A DNA stretch of 12,076 bases, from the NCBI GenBank assembly GCA_002403785.1, contig DHIM01000191.1, positions 1 to 12,076 of the forward strand. The letters run 5' to 3'. The notes under the pieces were generated by a model. The model ran no database searches. It was not told the DNA's origin and saw only the letters and a list, made by a program, of their open reading frames with translations. Position numbers and translations under genes: made by a program. Shown here piece after piece: positions 6,341 to 12,076 of this stretch (positions are counted from its first letter, which is position 1; each line of letters starts with the position of its first letter). This DNA comes from Clostridium sp. UBA4746 (GTDB lineage: Bacteria > Bacillota > Clostridia > Clostridiales > Clostridiaceae).

Positions 6341-7396
6341 TTATGCTTCCTTTTTACTTGCTTCTTTTTTGGAAACTTCTTTTTTACTAATTTCAGGACC
6401 TTTATATAATGGCAAATTATGTTTTTTTCTGATTTTATTTTCTATTTCCAACATAACCAAAGGGTTTTCTTTAAAGTATTGTTTTGAATTTTCTCTTCCC
6501 TGTCCAAGACGAATATCTCCATAAGAGAACCATGCGCCACTTTTTTGTACAATTTCTTCTACAACTCCGATATCTAGGACATCTCCTTCGCGAGATATAC
6601 CATGACCATACATAATATCAAATTCAGCTTTTTTAAATGGAGGAGCTACTTTGTTTTTAACTATTTTTATTCTTGTTCGGTTACCCATAAATTCATCGCC
6701 CTGCTTAATTGTATCTATTTTTCTGATATCTAATCTAACAGATGCATAAAATTTTAATGCTTTTCCGCCTGGTGTAGTCTCTGGATTACCAAACATAACT
6801 CCAATTTTTTCTCTTAATTGATTTATAAATACAAGAACACATTGAGATTTATTTATAGAACCAGCAAGTTTTCTTAAAGCTTGAGACATAAGTCTTGCTT
6901 GTAGTCCTAGATGAGAATCTCCCATTTCGCCCTCAATTTCAGCTTTAGGTACCAAGGCAGCTACTGAATCTACGACGATAACATCTATAGCCCCAGACCG
7001 TACTAGTGCCTCTGTAATCTCTAAGGCCTGTTCACCAGTGTCCGGTTGTGAAACTATTAAATTTTCTATATCTATTCCTAGTGCTTTAGCATATTCAGGA
7101 TCTAATGCATTCTCTGCATCTATAAACGCAGCTGTACCACCATTTTTTTGAGCCTCTGCAACTATATGAAGTGCAACTGTGGTTTTACCTGAAGATTCTG
7201 GTCCAAAAACCTCAATCATTCTTCCTCTAGGTACTCCACCTATTCCAAGTCCTATATCAAGTCCTAAACAACCAGTAGAAATAGCCTCTATATTTAACTT
7301 ACTATTTTCACCGAGTTTCATTACGGCACCTTTTCCAAATTGTTTTTCTATTTGACCCATAGCAACTTCTAATGCTTTCAATTTTTCATTATTCAT
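6341..7396 (-). CDS. recA: Recombinase RecA
   Basis: RecA forms filaments on single-stranded DNA, pairs homologous strands and triggers LexA self-cleavage in the SOS response. I place the start at ATG 7396 (351 aa), not the in-frame ATG at 7420, because AAGGGG lies 6 nt upstream of 7396 within that extension. Walker A is GPESSGKT (65-72), the catalytic glutamate is Glu95 (DAENALDP), Walker B is VIVVDS (139-144), and VFINQLREKIGVMFGNPETTPGG (189-211) covers loop L1 and its flank. Asn96 stands where E. coli RecA has His97. The C-terminal tail is unusual: SKKEV, SKKEA, SKKEA repeats replace the usual acidic Glu/Asp-rich tail. A promoter with a LexA box lies directly upstream, so SOS induction is expected. 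No cinA lies between pgsA and recA. Confidence 0.98.
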   Translation of the reverse strand: MNNEKLKALEVAMGQIEKQFGKGAVMKLGENSKLNIEAISTGCLGLDIGLGIGGVPRGRMIEVFGPESSGKTTVALHIVAEAQKNGGTAAFIDAENALDPEYAKALGIDIENLIVSQPDTGEQALEITEALVRSGAIDVIVVDSVAALVPKAEIEGEMGDSHLGLQARLMSQALRKLAGSINKSQCVLVFINQLREKIGVMFGNPETTPGGKALKFYASVRLDIRKIDTIKQGDEFMGNRTRIKIVKNKVAPPFKKAEFDIMYGHGISREGDVLDIGVVEEIVQKSGAWFSYGDIRLGQGRENSKQYFKENPLVMLEIENKIRKKHNLPLYKGPEISKKEVSKKEASKKEA

Positions 7397-7430
7397 AAAT
7401 TTCCCCTTCGGGTTCACCATCCTTTATTAA

Positions 7431-7444
7431 CGAACATTTGTTCT
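7431..7444. promoter_or_regulatory. LexA (SOS) operator of recA
   Basis: CGAACATTTGTTCT matches the Gram-positive SOS box CGAAC-N4-GTTCG at 9 of 10 specified positions. It sits right at the expected transcription start of the recA promoter, where LexA would block initiation. It also supports the presence of LexA elsewhere in the genome. I found no second box of this quality in the window. Confidence 0.92.
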
Positions 7445-7450
7445 AGTTTA

Positions 7451-7479
7451 AGTATACACTATTTATAATGCATGGTCAA
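7451..7479 (-). promoter_or_regulatory. Sigma-A promoter of recA
   Basis: TTGACC (7474-7479), a 17-bp spacer and TATACT (7451-7456) lie on the minus strand. Initiation is expected at about 7444, inside the LexA box. The predicted leader is about 48 nt. No clear terminator separates it from pgsA upstream, so some read-through from pgsA is possible. Confidence 0.88.
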
Positions 7480-7558
7480 CATATAAAATAAAATCTCCCA
7501 TTTTTGTTTACTATAAGCAACCTTTTATTTGTATTATTAACAAACTATAAAAATCTAA

Positions 7559-8104
7559 TCACTTATCAACTCTAATTGTACCTTTATTTTTTACAAAATA
7601 ATCAACACCAGATATTATTGTAATAACTACTGCAGCAGCCATTAAAATATTTGTTAACATATTTAAGGTTGTATTTACATAAGATAAATTTATTAATGCT
7701 GTAATTATAGCTACTATTTGAATAACGGTTTTTAGTTTTCCCCATTTACTAGCCGCAATTACTTTTCCATCTGAGGCAGCTACTGTTCGAAGTCCTGAAA
7801 CTGCAAACTCTCTAGCAATTATAATCATAGCTACCCACCCGTGGACAATCTGAAGTTCCACTAAAGAAACAAGTGCAGCGGTTACTAATAATTTATCAGC
7901 CAAAGGATCCATGAATTTTCCAAAATTAGTTATTTGGTTTCTACTTCTAGCTATATATCCATCCAATTTATCTGTAAGCGAAGCCACTATAAAAATAAAG
8001 GTAGCCAATTCTCTTCCATAAGGTATACCTTTAACCGCTATAAATAGTAAAAATATAGGCACTAAAAAAATTCGTATCATTGTAAGTTTATTCGCAAGAT
8101 TCAT
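7559..8104 (-). CDS. pgsA: CDP-diacylglycerol--glycerol-3-phosphate 3-phosphatidyltransferase
   Basis: This integral membrane enzyme makes phosphatidylglycerophosphate from CDP-diacylglycerol and glycerol-3-phosphate, the committed step to phosphatidylglycerol and cardiolipin. The full CDP-alcohol phosphotransferase motif is present: Asp45, Asp48-Gly49, Ala52-Arg53, Gly62, Asp66 and Asp70 (TDKLDGYIAR then GKFMDPLADK). Several hydrophobic segments (about 8-25, 33-45, 73-98, 125-145 and 150-170) fit a multi-pass protein. I choose ATG 8104 (181 aa) over the TTG at 8113 because AGGAG (8114-8118) is 9 nt upstream of 8104 and touches 8113. It overlaps the 3' end of rimO by 17 nt, which suggests translational coupling and one transcript. 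Confidence 0.96.
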   Translation of the reverse strand: MNLANKLTMIRIFLVPIFLLFIAVKGIPYGRELATFIFIVASLTDKLDGYIARSRNQITNFGKFMDPLADKLLVTAALVSLVELQIVHGWVAMIIIAREFAVSGLRTVAASDGKVIAASKWGKLKTVIQIVAIITALINLSYVNTTLNMLTNILMAAAVVITIISGVDYFVKNKGTIRVDK

Positions 8105-9425
8105 AGTACACAACTCCTATTAAATCATATTCTAAAGCTTTGGTGACCTTCACATTAACAAATTCTCCCTTATTATAAACTTTATCAGATTCAAAGAAAA
8201 CAGTTCCATCTACTTCTGGTGCCATTTCATAATTTCTACCAAAGTAAGTTTCGCCATTAAACCCCTCTACTAAAACTTTGTATATTTTCCCTAGCTTTTT
8301 ACTATTTAATTCTTTAGATATATTTTGTTGCAACATCATTAACTCTTCTTCTCGCTTAACTTTTATTTCTTCTGATATTTGATTTTTCATCTCGGAAGCT
8401 TCAGTTCCATCTTCCATTGAATATTTAAAAACTCCCAATTTATCAAATTTGGTTTTCTGAATGAATTGTTTTAGTTCTTCAAAATTTTCTTGTGTTTCTC
8501 CTGGGAAACCAACAATTAGTGTAGTTCTAAGTGTTAAATCATTAATATTCTTTCTCATCTTATTTATGTTTTCTGTTATAATATTTTTTCTACCTTTTCT
8601 TTTCATAGATTTAAGAATATCATCACTTATATGTTGAATTGGTATATCTACATATTTACATACTTTATCATTTAAAGATATTTCACTAATAATTTCATCA
8701 GTAATTTCTTCTGCATAACAGTAAAGTACTCTAATCCACTCAATTCCACTTATTTTAGAAATTTTATTTATCAACGTATGTAAATTTTTTTCACCATATA
8801 AGTCAATTCCATATCTAGTTGTGTCTTGAGCTACTAAAATAATTTCTTTGCAACCATGTTCACTTAATTCTTTAACTTCTTTTACTATATTTTCCATCTT
8901 TCTACTTCTATATTTACCTCTAATATTAGGTATTGCACAATATGTACAGGCATTATCACAGCCCTCAGAAATTCTAACATAAGCAGAATAGGTTCCTGTA
9001 GTTAATACTCTTTTTCCTTCATTTATATTTTCATCACTATAACTACAATATTGTACTTTGATATTTTTTAAAATCACCTCTTCTATACTACTTAATAACT
9101 TGTTATAATCGTTAACGCCGAGCATAATATCAAGTTCTGGCATAAGTTCTAGCAGTTCATTACCATAACGCTGTGTTAGGCAACCTGTTGCAATTAATAC
9201 AACACACTTATACTTTTCTTTGTATTTAGACATTTCTAGAATAGTATCTATTGACTCTTGTTTTGAAGATTCTATAAATCCACAAGTATTTACTAATATT
9301 ATATCTGCTAGCTTAGGATCATTGGTCATATTATATCTTTCACTTAAACTGCTTATTATAATCTCACTATCAATTCTATTTTTATCACAACCTAAATTTA
9401 TAACTCCAACTTTTAATTTTTCCAC
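8088..9425 (-). CDS. rimO: Ribosomal protein S12 methylthiotransferase RimO
   Basis: RimO is a radical-SAM enzyme that adds a methylthio group to a conserved aspartate of ribosomal protein S12. The 445 residues carry the three-part family layout. The N-terminal MTTase domain has cluster cysteines Cys13 (LGCDKN), Cys48 (NTCGF) and Cys82 (TGCL). The radical-SAM domain has Cys156-x3-Cys160-x2-Cys163 (SEGCDNACTYC). A C-terminal TRAM domain spans about 375-443. The start LGCDKNRIDSE and the YSMEDGTEAS stretch resemble RimO rather than MiaB. The start is GTG at 9425, with AGGAGG 7 nt upstream; the nearby ATG is out of frame. pgsA overlaps its end. A candidate promoter lies about 115 bp upstream under a palindrome. 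Confidence 0.95.
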   Translation of the reverse strand: MEKLKVGVINLGCDKNRIDSEIIISSLSERYNMTNDPKLADIILVNTCGFIESSKQESIDTILEMSKYKEKYKCVVLIATGCLTQRYGNELLELMPELDIMLGVNDYNKLLSSIEEVILKNIKVQYCSYSDENINEGKRVLTTGTYSAYVRISEGCDNACTYCAIPNIRGKYRSRKMENIVKEVKELSEHGCKEIILVAQDTTRYGIDLYGEKNLHTLINKISKISGIEWIRVLYCYAEEITDEIISEISLNDKVCKYVDIPIQHISDDILKSMKRKGRKNIITENINKMRKNINDLTLRTTLIVGFPGETQENFEELKQFIQKTKFDKLGVFKYSMEDGTEASEMKNQISEEIKVKREEELMMLQQNISKELNSKKLGKIYKVLVEGFNGETYFGRNYEMAPEVDGTVFFESDKVYNKGEFVNVKVTKALEYDLIGVVYYESCE

Positions 9426-9540
9426 CAGTCATCCTCCTTGTTTGTCTATGCGGGTAAATCCCATTTATCAACTGTTATTCTTCTTGTTTAGCTCTGCAAG
9501 TAAATAATAAATATTAACTTATTATCTTTCCACTTAAATT

Positions 9541-9569
9541 ATTGTAAATGTGATTTACAAATTAAACAA
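9541..9569 (-). promoter_or_regulatory. Putative rimO-pgsA promoter
   Basis: TTGTTT (9564-9569), a 17-bp spacer and TACAAT (9541-9546) lie on the minus strand in the 186-bp gap after ftsK. No hairpin terminator for ftsK was found, so rimO may also be read from the ftsK transcript. The -35 is weak. Confidence 0.4.
9542..9560. promoter_or_regulatory. Palindrome TTGTAAAT-GTG-ATTTACAA over the putative rimO promoter
   Basis: A perfect 8-bp inverted repeat with a 3-bp spacer covers the candidate -10 and part of the spacer. A third copy of the half-site ATTTACAA lies at 9574-9581. The arrangement looks like an operator for a dimeric repressor; as RNA it would be a short A-U hairpin. AT-rich composition makes chance palindromes more likely. 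Confidence 0.4.
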
Positions 9570-9611
9570 GGGTATTTACAATTCTTTTTAAAAATTCATT
9601 TGATTAATTCT

Positions 9612-11918
9612 TTAATTCTTTAATTCAGTATTGCTTACTAATATTTCTCTAGGTTTACTTCCGTTTCTACCTGAAATAATTCTACGTTCCTCCATTTGTT
9701 CTATAATTCTTGCTGCCCTATTATAACCTATTTTCAGCTTACGTTGCAATAATGAAGTTGATGCTTGACCATTTTCTACTACTATTCTAATTGCTTCATT
9801 TAATAATTCATCAATATCATCATCATCATCTTTATTATTTGAACTACTTTCTATTTCATCAATTATTTCTTTTTCATAATTCACTTCTGTCTTCTGATCT
9901 TTTATAAAATTAACAACTCGCTCAACCTCTTCTTCTGATACAAAAGCTCCTTGTATTCTAATTGGTTTAGCCTCTCCAACCGGATAAAAAAGCATATCAC
10001 CTTTCCCAAGTAGTTTCTCTGCACCAGAGGAATCCAAAATTGTTCTTGAATCTATTTGACTCGAAACTGCAAATGATATCCTTGAAGGTATATTGGCTTT
10101 TATTACACCTGTAATAACATCAACTGATGGTCTCTGCGTCGCAATTACTAAATGCATTCCTGCCGCCCTTGCCATTTGCGCAAGCCTTCCAATATATTCC
10201 TCTACATCATTAGCACAAACTGTCATTAAATCTGCTAACTCATCAATTATAATAACAATCCAAGGTAATTTATTTTCTACAATGCCTTTATTAACTAATT
10301 CATTGTATCCTCCTATACTTCTCACATTGTTTTCAGCAAAACTCTTGTATCTTCTTGACATTTCGTTTACAGCCCAATTTAAAGCCCCTGCAGATTTTTT
10401 AGGATCTGTTACAACCGGTATTAATAGGTGAGGTATCCCATTGTAAATATTTAATTCAACAACTTTAGGGTCAATTAATAATAATTTAACATCCTCTGGA
10501 GAATATTTATAAAGTAAACTTATTATTAATGAATTTATACAAACACTCTTTCCGGAACCTGTAGCCCCTGCTACAAGCAAATGTGGCATTTTAGTTAAAT
10601 CTGAAACGACACAATTACCTCCTATATCTTTACCTAAACTAAAGGATAAATTTTTGTTTGTTGCGGAAAATTCATTAGACTCTATTACTTCTCTTAGATA
10701 TACTGCACTTAACTCTTTGTTTGGTACTTCTATGCCCACAGCTGCCTTACCAGGTATTGGTGCTTCGATTCTTACACCAGATGAAGCTAAATTCAGTGCA
10801 ATATCATCTGCTAAGTGTACAATTTTGCTTACCTTAACACCAGCATTAGGTTGAAGTTCAAATCTTGTCACTGAAGGTCCTTTCGTAACTTGAATTACTT
10901 TTGCTTCAACTCCAAAGCTACTTAATGTCTCCTGTAACTTATTAGCATTGTTAAGCAATTCCTTTTTATCATTTTTATTCATTTGAGAAGTAGTATTTTC
11001 ATTTAATAACTCTAGAGTAGGATATTCATATTTATAGTTTTGCGTTGTGTTCGTACTATTTAGTTGAATTTCTTTCTCTAATTCCTGCTTGATAGAATTA
11101 TCTATATGATTTCCTTTTGACCTTCGTACATTACCAGTCTTTGGACTGTTAATCAATTCTTCATCATTGAATACCTTCGCTTCATCAGCAACTTCATTTG
11201 ATTTTATAAAATCAATTATCTTAATCTTATTACTAATATTTTTAATGAAGCTATTTTTTTCATCATTTGGAACTACTAATTCTTCTTGCTTGTCATTATT
11301 ATCTATGTATAATTCCTTACTATCATTTTTTGTTATATTCTTTTTAATCATAAACCTATTTTTTAGGTAAATAAAAATATCATTCAATGATATGTTTAAA
11401 ATTAAAATTAAACATATAACGTAGACAGCAATAAAAATTATACAACTTCCCACAGCACCAAATAATGTATACATTGGCACATCAATTGCATAACTTATAA
11501 TCCCACCATGTAATACGCCATCTGAATTGTATATTTTATTTATTCCAAGCAAAAATTTTCCTTTAGTATAATACCTATTTAAAGATAATATTTGTATAAA
11601 TAGTAATGTATTTATTATAAAAAGAATAATTCCATAAAACTTTTTACTAAAATTTATCTTACCTTTCTTAACAATGTAGCAAACACCAATAAATATTATA
11701 AAAAACGGTGAAAGATATGCACCCACCCCTAATATCCCAAAAAGTAGTTGATTAACGAAATCACCTATCATACCTGATATAGAATGTGAACGTGAAAATA
11801 TAGTTGAGAATATACTTAATAAAATTAATATTCCTATTGTAATTAATATAATTCCAAATATTTCACTATCAGCATTTATACTCCTCTCGACCCCAGATTT
11901 AGTTTTTTTTCTAGCCAA
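9612..11918 (-). CDS. ftsK: DNA translocase FtsK/SpoIIIE
   Basis: This is a membrane-anchored ATP-driven motor that pumps chromosomal DNA through the division or sporulation septum. The 768 residues match SpoIIIE-type proteins. The N-terminus has hydrophobic segments at about 20-41, 53-83, 95-113 and 137-175. A poorly conserved charged Asn/Lys-rich linker follows to about 320. The motor then has Walker A GATGSGKS (451-458), Walker B IVIIIDE (Asp559-Glu560), and ATQRPSVDVITG (593-604). A short Asp-rich run (697-701) leads to the DNA-reading gamma winged helix (about 702-762, GYNRAARIIEQME). The start is TTG at 11918, with GAGGTG 5 nt upstream. A single such gene in a spore-former would usually do the SpoIIIE job as well; sequence alone does not separate the names. 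Confidence 0.96.
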   Translation of the reverse strand: MARKKTKSGVERSINADSEIFGIILITIGILILLSIFSTIFSRSHSISGMIGDFVNQLLFGILGVGAYLSPFFIIFIGVCYIVKKGKINFSKKFYGIILFIINTLLFIQILSLNRYYTKGKFLLGINKIYNSDGVLHGGIISYAIDVPMYTLFGAVGSCIIFIAVYVICLILILNISLNDIFIYLKNRFMIKKNITKNDSKELYIDNNDKQEELVVPNDEKNSFIKNISNKIKIIDFIKSNEVADEAKVFNDEELINSPKTGNVRRSKGNHIDNSIKQELEKEIQLNSTNTTQNYKYEYPTLELLNENTTSQMNKNDKKELLNNANKLQETLSSFGVEAKVIQVTKGPSVTRFELQPNAGVKVSKIVHLADDIALNLASSGVRIEAPIPGKAAVGIEVPNKELSAVYLREVIESNEFSATNKNLSFSLGKDIGGNCVVSDLTKMPHLLVAGATGSGKSVCINSLIISLLYKYSPEDVKLLLIDPKVVELNIYNGIPHLLIPVVTDPKKSAGALNWAVNEMSRRYKSFAENNVRSIGGYNELVNKGIVENKLPWIVIIIDELADLMTVCANDVEEYIGRLAQMARAAGMHLVIATQRPSVDVITGVIKANIPSRISFAVSSQIDSRTILDSSGAEKLLGKGDMLFYPVGEAKPIRIQGAFVSEEEVERVVNFIKDQKTEVNYEKEIIDEIESSSNNKDDDDDIDELLNEAIRIVVENGQASTSLLQRKLKIGYNRAARIIEQMEERRIISGRNGSKPREILVSNTELKN

Positions 11919-12019
11919 AGTATCACCTCTATTTTTATTAGTTCTATCTTTATTATTTCTACAAAATTTATAAATTTCCTCTAACTTTTAGTAGATTTAT
12001 ATATGAATTTTGGACTAAT

Positions 12020-12047
12020 CTTATAATAATCTTATTAAGTATATCAA
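12020..12047 (-). promoter_or_regulatory. Putative ftsK promoter
   Basis: TTGATA (12042-12047), a 16-bp spacer and TATAAG (12020-12025) lie on the minus strand, about 100 bp before the ftsK start. The 158 bp from 11919 to the window end holds no gene that I can see. Confidence 0.4.
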
Positions 12048-12076
12048 ATATTAATAAAAATAGATATAAATAGGTC

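Noticed and set aside
7397..7420. N-terminal extension of RecA from ATG 7420
   Set aside because: The ribosome binding site AAGGGG lies inside this extension and serves ATG 7396; other RecA proteins start at the equivalent of MNNEKLKALE.
9220..9507. 95-codon ORF on the plus strand spanning the rimO start
   Set aside because: It is antisense to the rimO N-terminus with its conserved cysteines; no independent support.
10093..10431. 112-codon ORF on the plus strand
   Set aside because: It is antisense to the ftsK motor domain, including the Walker B region, and has no recognisable domain.
1..12076. CRISPR array, insertion sequence, tRNA or rRNA
   Set aside because: No regularly spaced repeats, transposase motifs, cloverleaf-like or rRNA-like sequence was seen on either strand.

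Overview
The window is very AT-rich and reads as chromosome of a Clostridium-type firmicute (Clostridiaceae). The evidence is strong GGAGG-type ribosome binding sites, GTG and TTG starts, a Bacillus/Clostridium-type LexA box (CGAAC-N4-GTTC) at recA, RNase Y, and an HPr with the regulatory Ser46 typical of low-GC Gram-positives. Every convincing gene lies on the minus strand, so transcription runs from high to low coordinates.

Reading in the direction of transcription, 12076 to about 4430 is a conserved housekeeping block: an FtsK/SpoIIIE DNA translocase (9612-11918), the S12 methylthiotransferase rimO (8088-9425), the phosphatidylglycerophosphate synthase pgsA (7559-8104, overlapping rimO by 17 nt), recA (6341-7396) with a clear promoter and LexA box, and rny encoding RNase Y (4426-5982). 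Next come a class I aminotransferase (2990-4180) and ptsH/HPr (2626-2886), both apparently with their own promoters. rny, recA and ptsH each end at a recognisable hairpin terminator.

From 2531 down to 1 the content looks more accessory. There is a complete tyrosine recombinase (1554-2531), a 452-bp interval, and the UV damage endonuclease uvsE, which runs off the left edge (1-1100). The interval holds what looks like a self-contained small transcription unit: promoter, leader with a 16-bp tandem repeat, a 24-codon ORF with a good ribosome binding site, and a hairpin terminator.

Biologically the window combines chromosome segregation (FtsK), homologous and UV-specific DNA repair (RecA, UvsE), RNA turnover (RNase Y), ribosome modification (RimO), phospholipid synthesis (PgsA) and sugar-transport signalling (HPr). 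I see no CRISPR array, insertion sequence, rRNA, tRNA or obvious defence system. The more unusual signals are small: the sORF unit, long perfect inverted repeats around ptsH, a palindrome over the putative rimO promoter, and a repeated RecA tail that can pair with its own terminator. I do not claim a new system; the sORF unit at 1227-1546 is the best candidate for something undescribed.
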